Shown here: piece after piece, positions 17,316 through 24,267 of the stretch | Layout: every line of letters starts with the position of its first letter | Position numbering within the stretch: position 1 is the first letter of the stretch | DNA from: an uncultured Peptoniphilus sp. | GTDB lineage: Bacteria > Bacillota > Clostridia > Tissierellales > Peptoniphilaceae | Direction of reading: 5' to 3' | DNA length: 33,929 nucleotides | Assembly (NCBI RefSeq): GCF_946222045.1 | Contig: NZ_CAMILN010000019.1 | Location: 1 to 33,929 of the forward strand | Notes under the pieces: generated by a model | Database searches by the model: none | What the model was told of the DNA's origin: nothing | Seen by the model: only the letters and a program-made list of their open reading frames with translations | Made by a program: the position numbers and the translations under genes

Positions 17316-17345
17316 TAGTAAACAATTACTTTAAATAAGTTAACA
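17316..17345 (-). promoter_or_regulatory. BirA-type operator 1 (covers bioY -10)
   Basis: Reading the minus strand: TGTTAAC, 15-bp spacer, GTTTACTA. This fits the Firmicutes BirA dyad (GTTAAC half-sites about 15 bp apart). It covers the bioY -10 hexamer and lies 21 bp upstream of the GTG start. Confidence 0.8.
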
Positions 17346-17365
17346 TTTTCCTCTTTGTTTGTCAA
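17337..17365 (-). promoter_or_regulatory. bioY promoter
   Basis: Minus strand: perfect TTGACA (17365-17360), 17-bp spacer, weak -10 TAACTT (17342-17337). Each hexamer lies inside one of the two BirA-type dyads. Confidence 0.65.
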
Positions 17366-17389
17366 CTTATAAATTTTTATAGTTAACCT
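17359..17389 (-). promoter_or_regulatory. BirA-type operator 2 (covers bioY -35)
   Basis: Reading the minus strand: AGGTTAAC, 15-bp spacer, GTTGACAA. It has the same half-site and spacer geometry as operator 1. Its proximal half contains the TTGACA -35 hexamer. Confidence 0.78.
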
Positions 17390-17481
17390 CGCTTTTCTTA
17401 CTTAATATTATTCTATTTCTTAAAAATCATTTTTAAAAAATAAAAAATTTACTTAATCCCAATTCCAATTCAGATAAAAAT

Positions 17482-17516
17482 AAAAAATCCCATCTCATTA
17501 ATATGAAATAGGATTT
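17482..17516 (-). terminator. Rho-independent terminator of the merR gene
   Basis: Minus strand: 14-bp stem (17516-17503 with 17498-17485, including G-T pairs) with a 4-nt loop, then six T. It lies 38 bp after the stop codon. Confidence 0.85.
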
Positions 17517-17553
17517 CAAATTCACATATTATAAATTTTCTCACTTTATAAAA

Positions 17554-18405
17554 TTATTTATTTCTTTCACTTAAAAATTTTTCATTGGCTTCTAATAGTT
17601 TTTTGTAATATTCATCATAAGAAGGTGATATTTTTCTAATCAAAGGGATAACTAGATCATAATAATTATTTTCCACCATATAAGTTCGTATCTTGTCAGA
17701 AATTTTTTTGACCTGGCTATACTTATAGTTCTCACTCTCTTTAAAGTCTTCATAGGCCTTGACCTTGTCCCTATTATTTTCCATCCATTCCTCGTAATTA
17801 TAGACAGCTTGGATCTTTCCCTGGTTAATAGCTTCTAAATCTTCCAAGTCAAAGTCTCTAGTCATCTTTTCAATATAGGCCTTCTCTTCTTCTGTAAAAT
17901 TAAATTCTGGCAGGAAATCCAAAATTTTTATAAGTTCATTAAAGGCAGGTTCTTGGTCTTCTCCTAGCTTGTCCCCTAAGAAGGGCTTGTAGGAAATAAA
18001 GAAAATCTGGCCAAAGTATCCAGGGAAAACTCTTGTGAGTCTTTCATATATGGTCTCTTTCTTTTCTAAATCTTCAAGCTCTTTAGATACTTCTTCTAAG
18101 TCCTGTGATTTAATTAGCCTTTCTAATAAGTTCTTCTTAGCCTCTTCAAGTTCAAGTCGATACTGTCGGTCTCTTAAAATGCTTCCAAGGTCTTCTTCCC
18201 TTGAATCTAAAATATTTTTTATTTCAGAAATACTGAGACCCAACTTCCTATATATAGAAATTTTTAAAAGCTTCTTCACGTCATCTTGTGAGTAAGCCCT
18301 ATAATTATTTTCTCCCTTATGAGGTCTTATTAGTCCCTTGTCTTCATAATATAAAATTGCCTTCCTAGTTAAGCCAGTAATTTTTTCCACTTCACTTCGC
18401 TTCAT
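17554..18405 (-). CDS. MerR-family transcriptional regulator with uncharacterised effector domain
   Basis: DNA-binding regulator of 283 residues. The N-terminal 70 residues are a MerR winged helix-turn-helix (MKRSEVEKITGLTRKAILYYEDKGLIRP, then NYRAYSQDDVKKLLKI). A dimerisation coiled coil follows (about 75-125), then an all-helical C-terminal domain of about 150 residues with no motif I recognise. It has no cysteine pattern for metal or redox sensing, so a small-molecule ligand is more likely. The ATG at 18405 has GGAGGTG upstream; the open frame 16 codons further up runs through the promoter and is not used. The promoter has the 19-bp spacer typical of MerR targets, so it is probably autoregulated. 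No transporter or efflux gene adjoins it. Confidence 0.88.
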   Translation of the reverse strand: MKRSEVEKITGLTRKAILYYEDKGLIRPHKGENNYRAYSQDDVKKLLKISIYRKLGLSISEIKNILDSREEDLGSILRDRQYRLELEEAKKNLLERLIKSQDLEEVSKELEDLEKKETIYERLTRVFPGYFGQIFFISYKPFLGDKLGEDQEPAFNELIKILDFLPEFNFTEEEKAYIEKMTRDFDLEDLEAINQGKIQAVYNYEEWMENNRDKVKAYEDFKESENYKYSQVKKISDKIRTYMVENNYYDLVIPLIRKISPSYDEYYKKLLEANEKFLSERNK

Positions 18406-18422
18406 AATCCACCTCCATGTAT

Positions 18423-18453
18423 AAGATAAGCCTGCCCCCTGGGGCCAAGTCAA
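18423..18453 (-). promoter_or_regulatory. MerR-type promoter/operator (19-bp spacer) of the merR gene
   Basis: Minus strand: TTGACT (18453-18448), 19-bp spacer, TATCTT (18428-18423). The spacer contains a G+C-rich dyad, CTTGGCCCC-A-GGGGGCAGG, centred between the hexamers. Overlong 18-20 bp spacers with a centred palindrome mark promoters that MerR proteins twist into activity. The predicted start gives a leader of only about a dozen bases. Confidence 0.82.
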
Positions 18454-18469
18454 TAGCTTTTAATTACAT

Positions 18470-18495
18470 AAAAAAAGATACCCCTAAGGGTATCT
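18470..18495 (-). terminator. Rho-independent terminator of ferritin
   Basis: Minus strand: 8-bp perfect stem AGATACCC/GGGTATCT with a 4-nt loop, then six or seven T. Confidence 0.93.
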
Positions 18496-18513
18496 CTTAA
18501 AATTAATTTTAAA

Positions 18514-18996
18514 TTATCTTCTACCAAGTTCTGCGTCGTAAATATAAAGTCCAGCCCAGCTTTCGTTCATTCTTTCAAGTCTTTCAACGATGTCTCTAAA
18601 GCTATCTTCTTCTTCAACTTGTTCGTCAACATACCATTGTAGAAGTGAAGTAACTCTGTGGTCGTTTTCTTCTACAGAAAGGTCTACAAGCTTGTGAATT
18701 CTTTTTGTTACTTCTTTTTCGTGTTCTAATGCAGTCTTAAATGTTTCTGTAAATGTACCAAATTCAGTTTCAGGTTTTTCAATTCCTTCTAGGTCTGGTC
18801 TTACATCAATTTCAAATAAGAATTGTCTTAATTTTTCAGCGTGTACAAATTCTTCTTCTGCTTGTTTGTCAAAGAAGTGAGCAAATCCATTCATACCTTT
18901 GTCTTTTACGTAGTTAGACATTGAATAATAAATATATCCTGATTCTATTTCAAAGTTGTATTGTTCAATAAGTCCTTTAATTAGTTTACTTTCCAT
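18514..18996 (-). CDS. ftnA: Non-haem ferritin
   Basis: Iron-storage protein forming a 24-subunit shell that oxidises Fe(II) and stores it as mineral. The 160-residue four-helix protein shows ferroxidase ligands typical of bacterial FtnA: Glu17 (QYNFEIESG), Glu49 and His52 in EEEFVHAEKL, a helix-C Glu near 91-95, and the Gln126/Glu129-130 group in DEQVEEED. No haem-ligand methionine at the bacterioferritin position is evident. The start has a TTGGAGG SD. It is monocistronic, with its own terminator. It also supports the iron economy of an organism encoding a cluster-rich hydrogenase. I did not find a clear promoter or Fur box. Confidence 0.95.
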   Translation of the reverse strand: MESKLIKGLIEQYNFEIESGYIYYSMSNYVKDKGMNGFAHFFDKQAEEEFVHAEKLRQFLFEIDVRPDLEGIEKPETEFGTFTETFKTALEHEKEVTKRIHKLVDLSVEENDHRVTSLLQWYVDEQVEEEDSFRDIVERLERMNESWAGLYIYDAELGRR

Positions 18997-19082
18997 TATT
19001 AAAAACCTCCAAGTTTTATATTTTCATTTTAAGCTATTTGCCTCTACATTTAAGTTACCCAGGAAGTATATTCCTAAACAAT

Positions 19083-21185
19083 TTATTTTAAAATTCCTAG
19101 ATTATCTATAGAAATTTCAATATTATTTTTGAATTTAAACTCCAACTTATTTATCTCATCTATATTTAGGTTATTATTTTGCTTTTTAAAATCTTCTAGT
19201 GGGATTATAAGTGTTTGAGTCCCAAACCTTTCATAATAATCATCATCAAGATAGTCAGTTTTATAGAGGTAAGACTTTGTCATTGGTATAAGTTTTTTAT
19301 AATCACTTAGGCTTAAAGTCGAAGCATTGCCCCAAGTATCTTGGATTTCAAAATCAATATCTCCATCGATTTCTTCAAAGTTTAAATTTTCTATATCAAA
19401 TTGTAGAAATCTTCCACTAGGAATTTTTTCTGTAAACCTCAAGGCATAATTTGAATTTTTATTTGAATCAATAAAAACTCCTGTTGTCTTAGAATTCTTC
19501 TCTCCATATTCGTGGCTTTCTTCATAAATTTTTGCCAAGTTGGAAAAACTTATTATTCCCCCAGAGATCGAAGTGCTTGTAATGTCATAGTCCTCTTCAT
19601 AGTCTGCCAGCCTTATAAAATCTGAATCCATATACCTAGTGTAGTAATTTGTCTCTGGAAGGTCGCCATACTTGTAAGGACCTTCTTTAAAAATTTCCCT
19701 GTTATAAGTTTTTCCAAAGACATTTTCCAAAAAGTTTAGGGTATAGATCGAAAGGATCTCTCTTTGCTTATTACCATCAAGAAGTTCCTTCCTATTTAAG
19801 AAAAGTCCCTCCCCTGGGTCAGAGTCAAAGTCTCCCCAAAGTTTGTTGAAGTTGCCATGGTTAGCATATCCAAGATAGACTCCAGCCTTAAAATTATCTT
19901 TCTCGCCAGAGAAAATTACATTGTCATATAACAGCATGCCCTCGAACCCATCAACATCAGCGTCATTTGTCCCAGCAATAGTCAAGTAATTTACATCTCT
20001 TAAAATTAAATTCTTGCCACCTGGTTTGTATTGGTTATAAGTTGGAGCAACTGTAATTATTCCCTTAATGTCAAAGTCGTACTTATGAGAAATTTTCCCA
20101 TCATCTGGATGAAGCTTAAGTTCATTAAAGTTATAGGCAATGGCTGCTGCTTCTCCGCCTCTTGAGTGACCCATTAGGGCAATATTATCCTTGTCAAATC
20201 TCTTGTAGAGGACACTGTCCTTGGTCCTATTTCTCTTAAAGATATTTTCCATATTTTCAAGAAGAAGAACTGCCCTTGCATCATTTTCATTTCCAAGTCC
20301 AAAAGTCATAAAACCATTTAACATATTCATGTCAACAGAAACCATTGCTATTCCTCTCTTGGCAAGATAATGACCAAGATAGTCATAACCAAGATAATTT
20401 TTTGTTGTGAACCTGTGGTTGCCATGGGCTACAAATAAGACTGGGGCATTCTCCAAGTCTTTTGGAGCGTATATCCTTCCCTTGACTTCAGTCTTGTTAA
20501 GGCCCTTGCCAAAGAACTTATCCCTTATTTTTCTCGTCTTACCAGAATAATAAACAAAGTCTCTTAGGTTTACTGGGTTGGCTTCGTAGTCAATGACTTC
20601 TACCTTATATTTCTCTGCTTTTCCAGCAATTTTATTTTTTTCTATTTCATATTTATAAATTTCTTCAGAATCAAAACCTGGGAAGACCATAAAATAAATT
20701 GAAGCTCCCAAGATTATTCCACTTGGCAATAAAAATAAAAGGGCTTTCTTTTTCTTATTTCTCACAAAAGAAATTAAAGACTTTGAAAAAGTCACAAGGA
20801 CTATAAAGGCCGATGCAATAAAAATAATTTCAAAATAGTCTATGTCTACATAATAAAGGCATTCATCATAAAAATATTTTAAACCACATATTAGCATTCC
20901 ATAGATGGCAAGATTTTTTGCCCTAACTCTTTTTAAAAGCAAAAATCCTAATTTTAAAACTTGCCAAAGGAGAAAATAGGCAAGATAAAATAAGACCGCA
21001 AGGCCTAAGAAGGCCAGACTCTTTGGAATATTAAAATCTGAAATATAGTAATAAAAAAAGGTGGCAGAAAATAAAGATATTATTGCCACCATTATAAGAG
21101 CAAAGCCATTAGCCCTGCCAAAATGTCTCTTAAAAAAATCATTTATTTTATTGGAAATTTTAACTAAAAAATTATTTATCTTCAT
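19083..21185 (-). CDS. Membrane-anchored alpha/beta-hydrolase, substrate unknown
   Basis: A 700-residue protein with about five hydrophobic segments in residues 25-170, a linker, an alpha/beta-hydrolase domain (about 185-520) and a beta-rich C-terminal region (about 560-700). The nucleophile elbow is GHSRGGE with Ser341. The oxyanion region resembles VLFVAHGNH (about 249-257), and GTNDADVDG and YANHGNFN supply candidate acid and His residues. The closest description is a platelet-activating-factor acetylhydrolase/chlorophyllase-like alpha/beta hydrolase fused to a membrane module. It is encoded 29 bp after ricT on the same strand, with no good SD; a hairpin separates the genes. Esterase, lipase or peptidase activity are all possible. 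Confidence 0.75.
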   Translation of the reverse strand: MKINNFLVKISNKINDFFKRHFGRANGFALIMVAIISLFSATFFYYYISDFNIPKSLAFLGLAVLFYLAYFLLWQVLKLGFLLLKRVRAKNLAIYGMLICGLKYFYDECLYYVDIDYFEIIFIASAFIVLVTFSKSLISFVRNKKKKALLFLLPSGIILGASIYFMVFPGFDSEEIYKYEIEKNKIAGKAEKYKVEVIDYEANPVNLRDFVYYSGKTRKIRDKFFGKGLNKTEVKGRIYAPKDLENAPVLFVAHGNHRFTTKNYLGYDYLGHYLAKRGIAMVSVDMNMLNGFMTFGLGNENDARAVLLLENMENIFKRNRTKDSVLYKRFDKDNIALMGHSRGGEAAAIAYNFNELKLHPDDGKISHKYDFDIKGIITVAPTYNQYKPGGKNLILRDVNYLTIAGTNDADVDGFEGMLLYDNVIFSGEKDNFKAGVYLGYANHGNFNKLWGDFDSDPGEGLFLNRKELLDGNKQREILSIYTLNFLENVFGKTYNREIFKEGPYKYGDLPETNYYTRYMDSDFIRLADYEEDYDITSTSISGGIISFSNLAKIYEESHEYGEKNSKTTGVFIDSNKNSNYALRFTEKIPSGRFLQFDIENLNFEEIDGDIDFEIQDTWGNASTLSLSDYKKLIPMTKSYLYKTDYLDDDYYERFGTQTLIIPLEDFKKQNNNLNIDEINKLEFKFKNNIEISIDNLGILK

Positions 21186-21214
21186 AACAAAGGGGATAAG
21201 ACCTCATCCTATCC

Positions 21215-22108
21215 CTAATCCCTCTCTAACTCTACTAGTTCCTTCTCGTCGTATTCTTCTACATTTAAGTTTCTTGATCCATCTATAAAGGACTTGTTAA
21301 ACTCTCGAGTCCTCTTGATTTCGGAAAGTTCCATATAGACAGTTTCTTTTTCATCATCAACTTCAAACATAACCTTTACAAGTTCTTGTATTGTATAAGT
21401 CGATACAACTGTTCCCTTTCCTTTTTCTGTCTTTACGATCTCACCAGGTCTTGGCATCTTCTTGTTAATACATTCGTAGCCATCTTGTTCATATTTTAGA
21501 CAGCACATAAGCCTGCCGCAAATTCCAGAAATTTTTGTTGGGTTGAGACTTAAGTTTTGATCCTTGGCCATCTTAATTGAAACTGGTGAAAATTCACTTA
21601 AAAAAGTTGAGCAGCAAGTTGGCCTACCACAACATCCAAGCCCACCAACATATTTGGCCTCATCACGTACTCCAATTTGTCTAAGTTCTATCCTAGTCCT
21701 AAAGATTGAGGCAAGGTCTCTTACAAGCTCCCTAAAGTCTACTCTTCCATCAGCTGTAAAGTAAAACAATAATTTTGACCTGTCAAAGGTATACTCACAA
21801 GAAATTAGTTTCATATCAAGTCCATGCTCTTCCACCTTTTGTTCGCAAATTATTATTGCTTCCTTGGCTTTATTTCTATTTTCCACATTGATATTTTTAT
21901 CTTCATCAGTTGCAAGGCGAATCACAGGTTTTAGTTCTCCCTTGATCGTCTCCTCTTCCACTTCTTTTAAAAGCTCAACTGCTCCAAACTCAAGGCCCCT
22001 CACAGTTTCAACAATAACATAATCTCCAATATTTAAATCTATATCAATGGGATCAAAATAATAGATTTTTCCAGTTCTCTTGAACCTTACTCCTGCTATT
22101 TCTATCAT
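21215..22108 (-). CDS. ricT: PSP1-domain protein RicT (YaaT)
   Basis: Soluble 297-residue PSP1 protein. In B. subtilis, RicT (YaaT) works with RicA and RicF in an Fe-S-containing complex that affects RNase Y-dependent mRNA processing and sporulation phosphorelay. The sequence starts MIEIAGVRFKRTGKIYYFDP and carries cysteine clusters CCGRPTCC and CGRLMCC, the expected [4Fe-4S] ligand region. Its ATG overlaps the holB stop codon by 4 bp (ATGA). It follows holB as in B. subtilis tmk-yaaQ-yaaR-holB-yaaT. Nothing else here suggests sporulation, so a general RNA-processing role is likelier. Confidence 0.94.
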   Translation of the reverse strand: MIEIAGVRFKRTGKIYYFDPIDIDLNIGDYVIVETVRGLEFGAVELLKEVEEETIKGELKPVIRLATDEDKNINVENRNKAKEAIIICEQKVEEHGLDMKLISCEYTFDRSKLLFYFTADGRVDFRELVRDLASIFRTRIELRQIGVRDEAKYVGGLGCCGRPTCCSTFLSEFSPVSIKMAKDQNLSLNPTKISGICGRLMCCLKYEQDGYECINKKMPRPGEIVKTEKGKGTVVSTYTIQELVKVMFEVDDEKETVYMELSEIKRTREFNKSFIDGSRNLNVEEYDEKELVELERD

Positions 22109-23043
22109 CTAATTCCCCCTAAATCTATTAAAAGCTTCTCTATATTTAAATCGAAATTCACATTTTTTTCCTTGCGACCTAGTGCATTAATAAGGGCATC
22201 ATAGGACTCAATTGCCCTATCAATGGACAAGTCTTGGAGCTTCAAGAGGTCTAGCTTGTCAATATTTACTACAAGGTCCTCTCTCCCACTCTTAACATAA
22301 ACTAAGTCCAGATACCAGACTATCATGAAGTTTAAAATTTCCTTAAAGTCATCTTTATTGTCTTTAAAAAACTTCATCTCATCAAAAATAAACTCTGTCT
22401 GCCTTATTACCCTATCAGTCATATTTATTATATCTTCTCTTTTTGATAGGAGTTCAGGATCTTCAGAATATTTTATGGCAAGACTTACATCTCCATTGGA
22501 TAGCCTTGAAAAAAGTTTCGCATTCCTAGGGGATACCTTTCTCGAAAGCAAAAATTCTTCAATCCTATCTTGAGTTAAGTCTTGAAATTTTAAAATCCTA
22601 CACCTTGAAATAATTGTTGGAAGAATATTTCTCATGTTGCTTGAAATTAAAATTAGGATCAAATAATCCATGGGTTCTTCCAAGGTCTTTAAGAGGGCAT
22701 TTTGCCCCTCAGCTGTTACCCTATCGAAGTCATCAATAATAACAATCTTGTGACTTCCAGAGAAGGGTTTTGCAAAGGAATTTTCGATTATATCTTCTAT
22801 ATCTTGTTTTTTTATGGTGTCCTTTTTTTGTACCACATAGAGGTCAGCATCTTCAAAGTCGTCAATCCCACTAAAAAATCTTATGCCTTCAGGGTCTTCT
22901 TTTAAAATGGACCTGGCAAAATTTTTGGCATGGGAAAATTTACCTATGCCCTTGCTGCCTGAAAAAAGATAGGCATGGCTATAGGACTTGTTTAAAAGGT
23001 CTCCCTCTAAGCTATTTATCACGGACCTATTTTCTAAAAACAT
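22105..23043 (-). CDS. holB: DNA polymerase III delta' subunit
   Basis: Clamp-loader subunit that helps load the sliding clamp. The 312 residues have an AAA+ N-terminal domain with a P-loop GSKGIGKF, a sensor-like DDFDRVTAEGQNALLKTLEEP segment and the SRC motif (TIISRCRIL), followed by a lid and a helical C-terminal collar domain. Two details differ from textbook proteins: Phe replaces the usual Ser/Thr of the P-loop, and the zinc-binding Cys cluster of many delta' and tau/gamma proteins is absent. The P-loop of delta' is generally non-catalytic, so both are tolerable. The gene starts by TAATG overlap with the upstream DarA-like gene. Confidence 0.94.
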   Translation of the reverse strand: MFLENRSVINSLEGDLLNKSYSHAYLFSGSKGIGKFSHAKNFARSILKEDPEGIRFFSGIDDFEDADLYVVQKKDTIKKQDIEDIIENSFAKPFSGSHKIVIIDDFDRVTAEGQNALLKTLEEPMDYLILILISSNMRNILPTIISRCRILKFQDLTQDRIEEFLLSRKVSPRNAKLFSRLSNGDVSLAIKYSEDPELLSKREDIINMTDRVIRQTEFIFDEMKFFKDNKDDFKEILNFMIVWYLDLVYVKSGREDLVVNIDKLDLLKLQDLSIDRAIESYDALINALGRKEKNVNFDLNIEKLLIDLGGIR

Positions 23044-23327
23044 TAAATTCTCTTTGACTCTTCCAAATCAACTACAAAAATTGTAGCCCCAGAAACCTTG
23101 AAGTCCCCTTCTTCCATGTGGACATCTTCAGATTCTGTCTCTTCTTTAAAGATCTCATAAATCCTATCAATTTCATCTTCCTTACAACCTAAGAGAAGGG
23201 TAGTATTTCCTGATTTGAAAAAACCACCAGTTGAGGAAAGTCTTGTTACATAAATGTCTTCATCTAAAAATCTATCTATAAGTCCATCAGTATATTTTTC
23301 TTGGACTATTGCAATCATCATTTTCAT
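23043..23327 (-). CDS. Second DarA/PstA-family (PII-like) protein, short form
   Basis: A 94-residue paralogue of the adjacent cyclic-di-AMP receptor. It keeps the family start (MIAIVQ), the nucleotide-contact segment RLSSTGGFFKSGNTTLLLG and the closing SGATIFVVDLE strand. It lacks the roughly 15-residue stretch that forms the long loop in its neighbour. In B. subtilis this position (between yaaQ/darA and holB) is held by unrelated yaaR. The gene lies 8 bp after darA with an AGGTGA SD, and its stop codon overlaps the holB start by one base. It may bind c-di-AMP, another nucleotide, or pair with DarA; this cannot be decided from sequence. Confidence 0.88.
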   Translation of the reverse strand: MKMMIAIVQEKYTDGLIDRFLDEDIYVTRLSSTGGFFKSGNTTLLLGCKEDEIDRIYEIFKEETESEDVHMEEGDFKVSGATIFVVDLEESKRI

Positions 23328-23335
23328 AATATCAC

Positions 23336-23662
23336 CTAAAACCTCTTGAAATCTACAACATCAGTTACAAAAATTGTGGCTCCCCCAACCTTTACCGTTA
23401 TAGGCACTGGGATCATGGCTTGACCAGGAATGTTAACTGGCTGTATAGTCCTCTTTACCTCTCTAGTCTTGGAGTTCTCTTCAAGTATTTGCATGAATTT
23501 ATCAAGCTCTTCATCTTCTATACCTGAAAGGATTGTCACATTTCCAGCCTTTAAAAATCCACCAGTGGAACTAATCTTAGTAACCTTAAAATTATTTTCA
23601 TTAAGATTTTTTATTAGATTTTCGCTGTCCTCATCTTGGACAATTGCGATTACAAGTTTCAC
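23336..23662 (-). CDS. darA: Cyclic-di-AMP receptor DarA (PstA, YaaQ)
   Basis: PII-like trimeric receptor for the second messenger c-di-AMP, 108 residues, the usual length. Conserved parts are MKLVIAIVQDED, KISSTGGFLKAGNVTILSG (ligand-binding loop region) and VGGATIFVTDV, with an intact long loop (about 70-92, rich in Pro and Ile) between strands. The start is GTG, overlapping the tmk stop codon by 4 bp (GTGA), with an AAAGGA SD. The order tmk-darA is shared with B. subtilis. A shorter paralogue follows. Confidence 0.95.
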   Translation of the reverse strand: MKLVIAIVQDEDSENLIKNLNENNFKVTKISSTGGFLKAGNVTILSGIEDEELDKFMQILEENSKTREVKRTIQPVNIPGQAMIPVPITVKVGGATIFVTDVVDFKRF

Positions 23663-24267
23663 AAAATCTTCCTTTCTCTAAGAATCTTCATGCAGTCGCC
23701 GAAGACTTCTTCTATAGTCTGATTTACATCTATAAAATAATAATTTTCTTCTTTTTCTATACTGTTATAGTAGTCCCTTACCTTCTTGTGGAAGTCATCT
23801 CCTTCAGATTCTAACCTGTCGTAGCCTGCTTGGTCCTTCCTCGTTAAGGTAGAATTATTTGTCCTAAAAATAAAAACTATGTCTGGTTTTTTTCCACCAG
23901 TTGCAAAATCATTTATCGCCCTAATGTCTTCTAGCTTTTGCCCCCTAGCATGACCTTGGTAGGCTAGAGACGATAAGACATATCTCTCACAGAGAACTGT
24001 TGTCCCTTCTTCTAGGGCAGGAATAATTTTTTCATAAGTATGCTGGGCTCTTGAAGCAGAGTAAAGTAAGGCTTCTGTCCTCATATCCATTTCTTTTAAG
24101 TCCTTATCCAGGATAATTTCCCTAATTTTTTCTGAAATCCTAGTTCCTCCTGGCTCCCTAGTCTTTATAGTCCTTATATTATTTTTTAAAAGTTCTTCAT
24201 ACACTAAGTTGCAAATTGTAGACTTTCCAGACCCATCTGGACCCTCAAATGTTATAAAAGCGTTCAT
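23659..24267 (-). CDS. tmk: Thymidylate kinase
   Basis: Phosphorylates dTMP to dTDP. 202 residues: P-loop GPDGSGKST (9-17), TREPGGT motif, CERYVLSSLAYQG (the DR[YH]-type motif, here ER), and a C-terminal lid with basic residues (RKDQAGYDRLE). The length is typical. The ATG overlaps the upstream decarboxylase stop codon by 4 bp and the TGA overlaps the darA start, so translation is coupled along this operon. Confidence 0.96.
   Translation of the reverse strand: MNAFITFEGPDGSGKSTICNLVYEELLKNNIRTIKTREPGGTRISEKIREIILDKDLKEMDMRTEALLYSASRAQHTYEKIIPALEEGTTVLCERYVLSSLAYQGHARGQKLEDIRAINDFATGGKKPDIVFIFRTNNSTLTRKDQAGYDRLESEGDDFHKKVRDYYNSIEKEENYYFIDVNQTIEEVFGDCMKILRERKIL

Noticed and set aside
18406..18453. 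N-terminal extension of the MerR-family protein by 16 residues
   Set aside because: The extension translates the promoter and operator themselves; the ATG at 18405 follows a good SD and begins the typical MerR helix-turn-helix.
21186..21214. Hairpin GGGATA/TATCCC between ricT and the alpha/beta hydrolase as a terminator
   Set aside because: The stem is short with a long loop and no T-tract follows, so termination is doubtful.
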